Shown here one piece after another: positions 34,735 to 42,838 of a DNA stretch of 64,000 bases. The notes below the pieces were generated by a model, which did no database searches, was not told the origin of the DNA, and worked only from the letters and a program-made list of their open reading frames with translations. Within the stretch, counting starts at the first letter, position 1, and every line of letters begins with the position of its first letter. Origin of the DNA: Hyphomicrobiales bacterium (lineage in GTDB: Bacteria > Pseudomonadota > Alphaproteobacteria > Rhizobiales > Rhizobiaceae); assembly GCA_900471515.1 (NCBI GenBank), contig UCFC01000009.1:1-64000 (forward strand), in the 5' to 3' direction. The translations under genes and the position numbers were made by a program.

Positions 34735-35880
34735 GTGTCTCATTCTGCCTGGCCCCATCCCGTCGCAGCCATCACACAGGAGGAGCGGCTAGGCCGCCTG
34801 TCGCGCCTGCGCGAACGCATGCAGACGCATGGTATCGCTGCGACCCTGCTCGGGCCGACCGAGAGCTTACGCTATTTCACCGGCCTCGTCTGGCACTTGA
34901 GCGAGCGTCTGCTCGGCGCCGTCGTCACCGAAGACAGGCTGATCTATGTCGTGCCCGGCTTCGAGAACAGCCGCGTCGAAACCCTGCCGCACCTGCCGGG
35001 CGAGATCGCAGTATGGCAGGAAGAGGAAAACCCGTCGGCGCTGGTTTCGAAACTGGCCGGCCCCTCCGGCAGGCTCGCGCTGGACGATGCCCTGCCGCTT
35101 GCCTTCTATCATGCGTTTGCCGAGCAGATGGGCGCAGCACGCCTCGTCGATGGCGGTCCGATGATCCGCGCGCTGCGCGCCATCAAGTCTCCGGCGGAGA
35201 TCGCCATCATCCGCTATGCGATGGGCATCACGCTCGATATTCACCGGAAGGTTCGCGACACGCTGACAGCAGGCACGGCTGCCTCGGATGTGGTGCGCTT
35301 CATCGACCAGCAGCATCGCGCCGCCGGCGCCAGCGGCGGCTCGAGCTTCTGCATCGTCTCGTTTGGCGCGGCAACCTCGCTGCCGCACGGGGCGGACGGC
35401 GAACAGGTCCTGCAGGCGGGTGACGTCGTTCTTGTCGATACCGGCTGCCGCATCGATGGCTATCATTCGGATCTGACGCGCACCTATATGCTCGAAGCGG
35501 GCAACAGCGAATTCGAGCGGGCATGGACAATCGAGCGCGAAGGCCAGCAGGCCGTATTCGATGCGGCCAGACTGGGTGCCTCCTGCGAAGACCTCGATGC
35601 CGCGGCCCGCAGCACTTTTGCACGGCACGGGCTCGGCCCGGACTATCGCCTGCCCGGCCTGCCGCATCGCGCCGGCCACGGCCTTGGCCTGGAAATCCAC
35701 GAGGCGCCCTATATCGTCCGCGGCAACAAAACGCCGCTGGCACCGGGCATGTGTTTCTCGAACGAGCCGATGGTCGTCTTTCCCGGCACGTTCGGCGTTC
35801 GCCTCGAAGACCATATCTATATGGCCGAGGACGGCCCGCACTGGTTCACGAAACCGGCGGAAAATCCCTACGCTGTCTAG
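34735..35880 (+). CDS. M24-family metallopeptidase (Xaa-Pro dipeptidase/aminopeptidase type)
   Basis: A 381-residue protein with an N-terminal creatinase-like domain (about residues 15-145) and a C-terminal pita-bread catalytic domain. The five metal ligands can be placed: Asp in VLVDTGCRIDGYHSDLTRTY (two Asp), His in LPHRAGHGLGLEIHEAPY, Glu in FSNEPMV and Glu in VRLEDHIYM. The start is GTG 34735; no ATG occurs until residue 29. Such enzymes split Xaa-Pro bonds. The divergent S33 peptidase would remove the remaining N-terminal proline, so the two form a plausible pair. Confidence 0.9.
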   Translation: MSHSAWPHPVAAITQEERLGRLSRLRERMQTHGIAATLLGPTESLRYFTGLVWHLSERLLGAVVTEDRLIYVVPGFENSRVETLPHLPGEIAVWQEEENPSALVSKLAGPSGRLALDDALPLAFYHAFAEQMGAARLVDGGPMIRALRAIKSPAEIAIIRYAMGITLDIHRKVRDTLTAGTAASDVVRFIDQQHRAAGASGGSSFCIVSFGAATSLPHGADGEQVLQAGDVVLVDTGCRIDGYHSDLTRTYMLEAGNSEFERAWTIEREGQQAVFDAARLGASCEDLDAAARSTFARHGLGPDYRLPGLPHRAGHGLGLEIHEAPYIVRGNKTPLAPGMCFSNEPMVVFPGTFGVRLEDHIYMAEDGPHWFTKPAENPYAV

Positions 35881-35892
35881 TCGCGCGAGGGA

Positions 35893-35948
35893 GGAACGAG
35901 ATGTCCTGACGCCGCAGCTCCAGCCGCAGCGTCAGGCATTGTCGTTCC
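35893..35948. terminator. Long imperfect hairpin between convergent genes
   Basis: Inner stem CCTGACGC (35905-35912) / GCGTCAGG (35929-35936) and outer stem GGAACGA (35893-35899) / TCGTTCC (35942-35948), separated by a symmetrical 5-base internal loop. It lies 12 bases after the M24 peptidase stop and 23 bases from the convergent phosphoesterase stop. A bidirectional terminator is the likely role; there is no T-run. Confidence 0.5.
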
Positions 35949-35970
35949 GCTAATATCGGCCCAGCAACAA

Positions 35971-36852
35971 TCAAAGGTCGATATCGATACGCAGCGGCTG
36001 ATGATCCGATCCGTCCGCACGTTCATCGACCCAGACCTTGCGGAGGCGGCTCGAATACCACGTCGGCACGAAGCAATAGTCGATGCGGATGCCGCTTTTG
36101 GCGTCGAAGTCCCGGTAAAGCGTGTGCCCCTGATCTTCCGCGCCGCCTGCCGCGACGAAGGCATCGACAAAGCCGGAAGCATCCGGCAGCCTGCCATGCC
36201 AGCGGTTGACCGGACCGCACATCCATTCATATTCCGGCGATGTCGGCTCGAAGTTGAAATCGCCGAGCAGGATCGCTTCGCGCGGCATGTCGGGCAAAGC
36301 CGGTTCTTCCCGCCAGGAGGCGACGATCTCGCGCCCGCCAATTGCAGGGCCGTCATAGAAGGCGCGGTTGGAGATGCGAACCAGTTCCTGCAACTGGTCC
36401 ATCCGGTAGCGGCTCGCCAAGTGGTCGAGATGGGTGGAATAGAAGCGGACCGGGCCGGCCGATGTTTCGATCAGCGCCTCGATCGCACCGCGCTGGATGG
36501 TGTGCGGACCGGGTGCGGTGAATTTCGGATACATGTGATTGCGTGTCGACAGGATCGGGTAGCGCGAAAGGATCATGTTGCCGAACTGACGGCGCTTGTA
36601 GTCGGTCGGGCGCCGGCCGGCAGCGTCCGAAACCTTGAGCACATCGACCGTCGGACCCCAGAGGTAAAAATGATCGGGCAAGAGGCGCGCGATCTCGTCC
36701 GACTGGCGGACATTACCCGAACGGTCCCAATAATTCTCCACCTCCTGCAGGGCGATAATGTCGCTGTCCTTGACGGTTTCGACGATCCGTTCCAGATCGT
36801 AGCGATCATCACGGCCACGAGTGTATTGAATATTATAGGTGGTGATCAGCAT
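35971..36852 (-). CDS. Endonuclease/exonuclease/phosphatase (EEP) superfamily protein
   Basis: A 293-residue metal-dependent phosphoesterase of the EEP fold (DNase I, sphingomyelinase and inositol polyphosphate phosphatase relatives). Motifs run in the usual order: TYNIQYTRG (Asn), IIALQEVENYW (metal Glu), FYSTHLDHLASRYR (catalytic His region), ILLGDFNFEP (Asp-Asn), IDYCFVP, and the final GSDHQPLRIDI (Asp-His). No signal peptide, so it is cytoplasmic. I chose ATG 36852, which follows GAGG; ATG 36900 has no RBS and overlaps the LacI-type operator. Divergence from the LacI-PfkB gene and a neighbouring phosphodiester system suggest it cleaves a small phosphoester, not DNA. Confidence 0.85.
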   Translation of the reverse strand: MLITTYNIQYTRGRDDRYDLERIVETVKDSDIIALQEVENYWDRSGNVRQSDEIARLLPDHFYLWGPTVDVLKVSDAAGRRPTDYKRRQFGNMILSRYPILSTRNHMYPKFTAPGPHTIQRGAIEALIETSAGPVRFYSTHLDHLASRYRMDQLQELVRISNRAFYDGPAIGGREIVASWREEPALPDMPREAILLGDFNFEPTSPEYEWMCGPVNRWHGRLPDASGFVDAFVAAGGAEDQGHTLYRDFDAKSGIRIDYCFVPTWYSSRLRKVWVDERADGSDHQPLRIDIDL

Positions 36853-36887
36853 GAAGCCTCGCATAAATTTGAGTTGCGCTACACCAA

Positions 36888-36899
36888 GAAAACGTTTCA
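36888..36899. promoter_or_regulatory. LacI-type operator upstream of the EEP gene
   Basis: The palindrome AAACGTTT (36890-36897) sits inside CAATGAAACGTTT as read on the minus strand. The same 13 bases occur upstream of the binding-protein gene (38380-38392 region). The central CG within an AT-rich palindrome is the classical LacI-family operator pattern. The site lies just upstream of the chosen EEP start and about 170 bases from the regulator start. Confidence 0.6.
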
Positions 36900-37065
36900 T
36901 TGTGTAGTCACGCGAGGGCTAATCCGCGAATATGAAATTTCCGACACGCTTCTATGATGATTGCATGAACCTTCAGTCCCACCCGACCACGATTTCCATC
37001 CCCCGCACTGGAACCGCAACTGCCGGAATGCGCGCCGCCCCGCTCTCCACGGACGTCATCACGCC

Positions 37066-38247
37066 ATGAAAGCCCGCGCCACCATCAAGGATGTCGCCCG
37101 GCTGGCGCGCGTATCCGTCGGCACGGTGAGCCGTGTCGTCAACGGAAATCCTGCCGTGACAGAGCAGAACCGCCGCGCCGTCTTCGACGCGATCCAGCGG
37201 CTGGGATACAGGCCAAGCTCCGTCGCACGCTCCCTGGTCGGACAGACCGAACAGGCCCGCCGCGGCATCACGCTGCCACCCGACGCGCCGCGGCTGACGA
37301 CGATCGGCTATGTCAGCATCGACCATTCCATTCTGACGGACGAGATGCCGCCGGCCGGCAGCCGCGTTTCCGCCCGGCTCATTCATCGCTCGGTCGGCGG
37401 GCCTGCCACGAATGTAGCGATTGCCGCCAGCCGCCTGGGCGGCGACTTTCCGGTCGCGGTCAACCTGATTTCTTCGCTCGGCGACGATCCCGAGAGCGAT
37501 TGGGCGCTGGCGCAGCTGCTCGAATGCGGTCTTAATGTCGAGGCCGTCGAGCGTGTTGCCGGCGGGCGGCTGTCACGCAGCGTCATCATCGTGGAAACGG
37601 GCGGCCGGCGAACGATCCTCAACGAGCCGCTGTCATTGCCGGTGCCGCGCATTCGTGATTATCTGGGCGAAGCGGTTGCCAGGGGCGGACGCCACTGCCT
37701 GCATCTGGAAGGTTTCCGGGTAGGGTTGCTCGACGAATTGCGCCTGACCGGCGCGATGCGCCCCGAACTCGTGACGATCGACACGACCGGCCTGCCGGCG
37801 CATTGGCAGACTCCTGCCGCATTCGACGAGCTGCGCCGCGCCTGCGACTTCATTTTCATGAGCCGGCCCGCCGCGCGCCAGTTGCTGGGCGGACAGATAG
37901 ACGAAGCCGCGCTCGTGGAAGCTCTGGCGAAGCGTGTCGAAGGTGATGGCGCCAGCGTGGTGCTGACCATGGGTGCCGTCGGCTCGGCGCTTATCCGGCC
38001 CGGCGCCGCGCCCATCATTGTGCCGGCACTAGCGGTGGAGCCTGTCGATGTGACAGGCGCTGGCGATATCTTCGTCGGCGTGTTCCTCGCCGTCTACCTT
38101 AATAGCCGCAACGCGGAACTGGCGGCACGCTGGGCGGCGGTCGGCGCCTCCTATTCCATCGGCGCCGTCGGGGTGAACGCGGTCGAAATCACCGCCCAAC
38201 TGGTAACACAGGGCCTGGCGGCTCCGAGCGAATCCGCCGGATCCTGA
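37066..38247 (+). CDS. LacI-type DNA-binding domain fused to a PfkB-family sugar kinase
   Basis: A 393-residue two-domain protein. Residues about 5-56 are a clear LacI helix-turn-helix and hinge (TIKDVARLARVSVGTVSRVV, then GYRPSSVARSL). The usual LacI periplasmic-binding-like sensor is absent. After a linker of about 30 residues the rest is a PfkB/ribokinase fold: VGGPATNVAIAASRLGG (sugar/N-terminal signature) and PVDVTGAGDIFVGVFLA (anion hole and catalytic Asp). Both kinase signatures look intact, so it may still phosphorylate as well as sense a sugar. It is divergent from the EEP gene and precedes the Ugp-like operon; identical operator sequences stand before both. ATG 37066 chosen; its RBS is weak. 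Confidence 0.9.
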   Translation: MKARATIKDVARLARVSVGTVSRVVNGNPAVTEQNRRAVFDAIQRLGYRPSSVARSLVGQTEQARRGITLPPDAPRLTTIGYVSIDHSILTDEMPPAGSRVSARLIHRSVGGPATNVAIAASRLGGDFPVAVNLISSLGDDPESDWALAQLLECGLNVEAVERVAGGRLSRSVIIVETGGRRTILNEPLSLPVPRIRDYLGEAVARGGRHCLHLEGFRVGLLDELRLTGAMRPELVTIDTTGLPAHWQTPAAFDELRRACDFIFMSRPAARQLLGGQIDEAALVEALAKRVEGDGASVVLTMGAVGSALIRPGAAPIIVPALAVEPVDVTGAGDIFVGVFLAVYLNSRNAELAARWAAVGASYSIGAVGVNAVEITAQLVTQGLAAPSESAGS

Positions 38248-38275
38248 GCCCGCCTGCAAATTCCTACCCTTTTTT

Positions 38276-38299
38276 CTTCCCGCGCCACCACGCGGGAAG
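38276..38299 (+). terminator. Stem-loop after the LacI-PfkB gene
   Basis: Stem CTTCCCGCG (38276-38284) / CGCGGGAAG (38291-38299) with loop CCACCA, 29 bases after the regulator stop. The T-run (TTTTTT) precedes the hairpin instead of following it, so it is not a standard intrinsic terminator for this strand. It may be Rho-assisted or an mRNA-stabilising structure. Confidence 0.35.
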
Positions 38300-38348
38300 T
38301 CCCCAACATATTGCCGGCCGGCAGGCGATCCTCCCGTCAGAGCTGAAA

Positions 38349-38381
38349 CGTCACTAATCCTACACAAAGCCGTCACGCCAA
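38349..38381 (+). promoter_or_regulatory. Candidate PHO box upstream of the Ugp-like operon
   Basis: Three consecutive 11-bp units, CGTCACTAATC, CTACACAAAGC and CGTCACGCCAA, follow each other without a gap. PhoB boxes are built from 11-bp direct repeats with a (T/C)GTCA(T/C) core, and the second-third junction CCTACAC-AAAG-CCGTCAC has the 7-4-7 layout of the E. coli box. Nearly the same 18 bases occur before phnF. The site overlaps the LacI-type operator at its right end. Confidence 0.5.
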
Positions 38382-38382
38382 T

Positions 38383-38392
38383 GAAACGTTTC
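38383..38392. promoter_or_regulatory. LacI-type operator upstream of the Ugp-like operon
   Basis: GAAACGTTTC is a perfect 10-bp palindrome with central CG, 77 bases upstream of the binding-protein ATG. It shares CAATGAAACGTTT, apart from the first base neighbourhood, with the site before the EEP gene (36888-36899). It is the likely target of the LacI-PfkB protein encoded just upstream. Confidence 0.65.
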
Positions 38393-38468
38393 CACGATTG
38401 GAAATCGCGCGTTATCGCGGGGCCAATCGTTTTCCGGCTGCCGCATGAAACGAATTTTGGAGATAGGG

Positions 38469-39800
38469 ATGTTCAAGACTGCTCTTATCGCAGCCACCAC
38501 TCTTGCGGTGCTGTCCGCTGCTGCGCCCGCGAGCGCCAAGACCGAAATCAACATGTGGTTCGGCCTCTCGGGCCGTCTGCAGAAAGAAGTGCTCGCCCAG
38601 TGCGATCGCTTCAACCAGAGCCAGAACGACTACCACATCAACTGCACCCGCGAAGGCAGCTACGACGAAATCTTCCAGAAGGCGATGGCCGCCGTTCGCG
38701 CCGGCAACCAGCCCCACATCCTGCAGGTGGTCGATCGCGGCACCGGCACCATGATGCTCTCGGGCGCCGTCATTCCGGCCTATCAGCTGGTCGAAGAAAC
38801 CGGCATCAAGGTCAACTGGGACGATTATTTCCCGGTTATCGGCAATTATTACGCCGGCCGCGACGGCAAGCTCTGGGCTTTCCCGTTCAACTCCTCGACC
38901 GCCATGGTCTATTACAACATCGATCAGCTGAAGGCTGCCGGTTACGACCGCTTCCCGGAGACTTGGGAAGACTTCGACAACCTGCTGGTGGCACTGCGCG
39001 ACAAGGCCGGCTCGAAGTGCCCGGTCGCCTGGACGATCGATCTCTGGTCCGACATGGAGCAGTTCTCGGCGATCCACAACATTCCGGTCGCCACCGAAAA
39101 TAACGGTTACGACGGCCTCGACGCCCAGCTCGAAATCAACAAGACGCTGTTCGTCAAGCATATGGAACGCCAGAAGCGCTGGTTCGATCAGGGTCTCGCC
39201 AAATACGATCCGAACGTCGATACCCGGCGCGACATGTTCGTCAACGGCCAGTGCGCGATCTTCTTCGACTCGATCGCCGGCTTCACCACGACCGATGAGT
39301 TGGCTCGTCCGAAGGGCACGCACTGGACGGTTGCCCAGCTGCCGCACAACAAGGACGTAGCGCCGATCAACAGCCTCGTCGGCGGCGCCGCATTATGGAC
39401 GATGAAGGGCTTCTCCAAGGAAGAGTACAAGGCCGTCGCCGCCTTCTACCAGTTCATCGCCCAGCCGGAACAGCAGAAGCTCTGGTCCGACGGCACCGGC
39501 TACATCCCGGTCACCAAGTCGGCCTATAACGACCTCGTTGCGTCAGGCTATTACCAGCAGGACGGCAAGGTCAACCGCGACCTCGCCGTCAAGAGCCTGA
39601 CCCGCGCAACGCCGACGCCGCTCTCCAAGGGCGTTCGCCTCGGCAACTACGTCGAAATCCGCAACATCATCACCGAAGAGATCCAGAAGGCCCTCAACAA
39701 CCAGGTGACGATGCAGCAGGCTCTCGACACCGCAACCGAGCGCGGCAACCAGCTGCTCAAGCGCTTCGCCGATACCTATCCGGGCGCCAAGCTGCCCTGA
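38469..39800 (+). CDS. ABC transporter binding protein, UgpB-like (glycerol phosphate/glycerophosphodiester type)
   Basis: A 443-residue family 1 binding protein with a Sec signal peptide (ALIAATTLAVLSAAAPASA, cleavage before KTEIN). Conserved UgpB-like features are INMWFGLSGRLQKEVLAQCD near the mature start, NCTREGSYDEIFQKAMAAVRAG, and NSLVGGAALWTMKGFS near residue 305. ATG 38469 has GGAG eight bases upstream. It is the first gene of a six-gene operon whose last product is a phosphodiesterase, so the ligand is probably a phosphorylated polyol or a glycerophosphodiester. Specificity is inferred from family and context only. Confidence 0.88.
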   Translation: MFKTALIAATTLAVLSAAAPASAKTEINMWFGLSGRLQKEVLAQCDRFNQSQNDYHINCTREGSYDEIFQKAMAAVRAGNQPHILQVVDRGTGTMMLSGAVIPAYQLVEETGIKVNWDDYFPVIGNYYAGRDGKLWAFPFNSSTAMVYYNIDQLKAAGYDRFPETWEDFDNLLVALRDKAGSKCPVAWTIDLWSDMEQFSAIHNIPVATENNGYDGLDAQLEINKTLFVKHMERQKRWFDQGLAKYDPNVDTRRDMFVNGQCAIFFDSIAGFTTTDELARPKGTHWTVAQLPHNKDVAPINSLVGGAALWTMKGFSKEEYKAVAAFYQFIAQPEQQKLWSDGTGYIPVTKSAYNDLVASGYYQQDGKVNRDLAVKSLTRATPTPLSKGVRLGNYVEIRNIITEEIQKALNNQVTMQQALDTATERGNQLLKRFADTYPGAKLP

Positions 39801-39892
39801 TCGGCAGACCTGCCTTTGCCTGACTACGCCAATCCGGACTGCGCCAGCGCCCCGGATTGGCTCCCCGATGTCCCATCGCCCGAGCATTCCGC

Positions 39893-40804
39893 ATGATCAA
39901 ACGCGTCATCTTCGAAGACCGGTGGCTGCCCTATCTGCTGATAGCGCCGCAACTGCTGATCATCTTCGTGTTCTTCTACTGGCCGACCGGCCAGGCCCTT
40001 TTCTGGTCCTTCACGCTGGAACCGCCGTTCGGCGGCGACGCCGTCTGGGTCGGCCTGCGCAACATTGCCGAAATCCTCGCCAGCCCGGTCTATCACACTG
40101 CCATTCGCAACACGCTGATCATGTCGGTATCGACCACGACCATCTCGCTGGGCCTCGGGCTGATCTTTGCGGTCTTCGCCGACCGCGGCCTGCGCGGAAC
40201 GATCTTCTATAAGACCGCGATCATGTGGCCCTATGCGGTCGCGGCACCCGTCGCCGCGGTCGCCTGGCAGTATATTTTCCAGCCGCAGATCGGCTTCATC
40301 GGTATCCTGAACCAATGGTATCCGGGTATCTGGAACCCGTCGCTCAGCGGCACGGACGCCCTCATCATGGTCGTCATCGCCTCGAGCTGGACGTCGATCA
40401 CTTTCAATTTCGTCTTCTTCCTGGCTGGCCTGCAGGCCATTCCGAACAATCTCGTCGAAGCCGCCGCCATGGACGGAGCCGGACCGGTGCGCCGTTTCTT
40501 CGATCTCGTTTTCCCGCTGATCTCGCCGACCTTCTTCCTGCTTCTGGTGCTCAACGTCGCGACCTCCTTCACCGAGGGCTTCGGCATCATCAACGTCATG
40601 ACCCAGGGCGGGCCGGGCAACGCCACCCAGACCATGGTCTACAAGATCTACAAGGACGGTTTCATCGGGCTCGACCTTTCCTCGTCCTCGGCCCAATCGC
40701 TGATCCTGATGCTGCTGGTCATCTCCGTCACCCTCCTTCAGTTCCGCTTCGTCGAGCGCAAGGTTCACTACGCCGGCTCCGACAAGGGGGAGGCCGGCGA
40801 ATGA
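39893..40804 (+). CDS. ABC transporter permease, UgpA-like
   Basis: A 303-residue permease with six membrane segments, beginning WLPYLLIAPQLLIIFVFFYW. The EAA loop is LVEAAAMDGAGPVRRFFDLV near residue 200. VAAPVAAVAWQYIFQPQIG and MTQGGPGNATQTMVYKIY are characteristic of UgpA. ATG 39893 lacks a strong RBS; the 92-base gap after the binding-protein gene may hold a partial terminator that lowers permease expression. The stop overlaps the UgpE-like start by 4 bases. Confidence 0.92.
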   Translation: MIKRVIFEDRWLPYLLIAPQLLIIFVFFYWPTGQALFWSFTLEPPFGGDAVWVGLRNIAEILASPVYHTAIRNTLIMSVSTTTISLGLGLIFAVFADRGLRGTIFYKTAIMWPYAVAAPVAAVAWQYIFQPQIGFIGILNQWYPGIWNPSLSGTDALIMVVIASSWTSITFNFVFFLAGLQAIPNNLVEAAAMDGAGPVRRFFDLVFPLISPTFFLLLVLNVATSFTEGFGIINVMTQGGPGNATQTMVYKIYKDGFIGLDLSSSSAQSLILMLLVISVTLLQFRFVERKVHYAGSDKGEAGE

Positions 40805-41715
40805 TCGAAAAGACACCGATCCTGAACACCGTCACGCACGCGATCATGATCGGCGGAGCGGCCCTCATGTGCTTCCCGATCTACGTATCGTTCATCACTG
40901 CGACGCTGCCGCTCGAACGCATGGCGGAGATCCCGAGGCCGCTGCTGCCGAGCGACCACCTGCTGATCAACATGGCCGCCGCCTGGGAGCGGGGCGGCTT
41001 CTCGACGCTTTACATGAACTCGCTGATTTCGGCAGTGACGATCATGGTCGGCAAGATCGTGATCGCGATGATCACCGCCTTCAGCCTCGTTTATTTCCGC
41101 TTCCGCTTCCGCGGCGTGGCCTTCTGGATGATCTTCATCACGCTGATGCTGCCGCTCGAGGTACGCATCGTTCCGACCTACGAGGTCGCCTCGAACGTGC
41201 TCCTGCCCTTCCAGAAAATCATGGAATGGACCGGCATCGTCTGGCTGGTGAAGGCGGCATCCGGTATCCGCATCGATCTCAATCTCAGCCTCATCAACAC
41301 CTATGCCGGACTGACCCTGCCGCTGATTGCGACCGCGACGGGCACCTTCCTGTTCCGCCAGTTCTTCCTGACCATTCCGGACGAACTGACCGAGGCGGCC
41401 AAGATGGACGGGTCGGGCGCCTTGCGCTTCCTCTGGGATATCCTGCTGCCGCTGTCACGGACGAACATCGCAGCGCTGGCCGTGATCATGTTCGTCTTCG
41501 GCTGGAACCAGTATCTCTGGCCGCTTCTCGTCACATCAGGCCCGGCATACCGCACGCTCACCATCGGCCTCACCTTCATGCAGCCCGGCGCCGACGGGGC
41601 CAACGACTGGAACGTCATCCTGGCCGGGGCGCTGCTCGTGATGATGCCGCCCGTCGCAGTCGTGATCTTCGCCCAGCGATGGTTCGTCAAGGGCCTGGTC
41701 AACTCGGAAAAATAG
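40801..41715 (+). CDS. ABC transporter permease, UgpE-like
   Basis: A 304-residue permease paired with the preceding UgpA-like protein. It has an N-terminal span (AIMIGGAALMCFPIYVSFI), the UgpE-type periplasmic segment MNSLISAVTIMVGKIVIAM, the loop WMIFITLMLPLEVRIVPTYE and an EAA loop LTEAAKMDGSGALRFLWDI near residue 195. ATGA overlap shows coupling to the upstream gene. The conserved C-terminal motif FAQRWFVKGLVNSEK closes the protein. Confidence 0.93.
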   Translation: MIEKTPILNTVTHAIMIGGAALMCFPIYVSFITATLPLERMAEIPRPLLPSDHLLINMAAAWERGGFSTLYMNSLISAVTIMVGKIVIAMITAFSLVYFRFRFRGVAFWMIFITLMLPLEVRIVPTYEVASNVLLPFQKIMEWTGIVWLVKAASGIRIDLNLSLINTYAGLTLPLIATATGTFLFRQFFLTIPDELTEAAKMDGSGALRFLWDILLPLSRTNIAALAVIMFVFGWNQYLWPLLVTSGPAYRTLTIGLTFMQPGADGANDWNVILAGALLVMMPPVAVVIFAQRWFVKGLVNSEK

Positions 41716-41739
41716 GCCGCGCGCAAGGATCGATTTCAA

Positions 41740-42819
41740 ATGTCCGAAATAGTATTCACCAACGTCACCAAGTCGTTCGGTACGACACAGGTACTTCACG
41801 ACCTCAGCCTGTCGATCGAGCGCGGCGCCTTCGCCGTCATCCTCGGCCCGTCGGGCTGCGGCAAGTCCACCCTGCTCAGAATGCTCGCCGGCCTCGAAAG
41901 GGTTTCGACCGGCAAGATCTCGATTGCCGGCCGGCAGGTCGAGGAATTGCAGCCGCGCGAGCGTGACGTCGCCATGGTGTTCCAGAACTATGCGCTTTAT
42001 CCGCATATGTCGGTCGCCCAGAACCTCGGTTATTCGCTGACGGTTTCAGGCGTGAAGCGCGCCGAGATCGACCGTCGCGTTGCCGAAGTCGCCCAGGTGC
42101 TGCAGCTTGAGGACTATCTGAAGCGCAAGCCCGGCCAGCTCTCCGGCGGCCAGCGTCAGCGTGTCGCCATGGGCCGCGCCATCATCCGCGAACCGAAAGT
42201 GTTCCTGTTCGACGAGCCGCTGTCGAACCTCGACGCCAAGCTGCGCACCCAGATGCGGCTCGAAATCAAGCGCCTGCACCGCCGCCAGGGCGTCACCAGC
42301 CTGTTCGTCACCCACGACCAGATCGAGGCGATGACGCTCGCCGATGTCCTGATCGTCATGAACAAGGGCCGGATCGAGCAGATGGGCCGACCGGCCGACA
42401 TTTATGAAAAGCCGGCAAGCGCCTTCGTCGCAAGCTTCCTCGGTTCGCCGCCGATGAACCTCATTCCGGCCGTCGTCGATGGCGACAGCCGCGGCATCGT
42501 ACTCGGCGGCGACATCAAGGTTCCCCTCGAGCGTGTGCTGCCGGTCGCACCGGGCACGGAAATCGTTGCCGGAATCCGACCCGAGCACATGCAGGTCGGC
42601 GCGGGAGCGAACCTTCCGGTCGAATTCGTCGAGGAACTCGGCAATGGCCGGCAGGTCCATCTGCGCATCGGCCAGACCGCATTGTCGGCGCTGCTGCCTG
42701 CAACCGACAAGCGGGCCGTCGGCCAGGCGCTGACGGTGAACCTGCCGTCCGAACATCTTCATTTCTTCGGCCGCGACGGCCGCCTCATCGAAACGCAGCC
42801 GGCCAGCGCAGCCGCATAA
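41740..42819 (+). CDS. ABC transporter ATPase, UgpC-like
   Basis: A 359-residue ATPase: Walker A GPSGCGKSTLLRMLAG (about residue 37), signature LSGGQRQRVAMGRAIIREP, Walker B VFLFDEPLSNLDAKLRT, then a TOBE domain with GIRPEHMQVG and VEELGNGRQVHLRIG. It is a paralogue of the sugar-operon ATPase at 27.7 kb, but clearly divergent from it in the C-terminal third. It energises the UgpBAE-like transporter. AAGGAT precedes ATG 41740, and the phosphodiesterase gene starts 19 bases after its stop. Confidence 0.93.
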   Translation: MSEIVFTNVTKSFGTTQVLHDLSLSIERGAFAVILGPSGCGKSTLLRMLAGLERVSTGKISIAGRQVEELQPRERDVAMVFQNYALYPHMSVAQNLGYSLTVSGVKRAEIDRRVAEVAQVLQLEDYLKRKPGQLSGGQRQRVAMGRAIIREPKVFLFDEPLSNLDAKLRTQMRLEIKRLHRRQGVTSLFVTHDQIEAMTLADVLIVMNKGRIEQMGRPADIYEKPASAFVASFLGSPPMNLIPAVVDGDSRGIVLGGDIKVPLERVLPVAPGTEIVAGIRPEHMQVGAGANLPVEFVEELGNGRQVHLRIGQTALSALLPATDKRAVGQALTVNLPSEHLHFFGRDGRLIETQPASAAA

Positions 42820-42838
42820 ATATCCCCAGGAGACAGAC

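Noticed and set aside
38313..38324. Palindrome TGCCGGCCGGCA
   Set aside because: A GC-only 12-bp palindrome is expected by chance in such GC-rich sequence and fits no recognised site.
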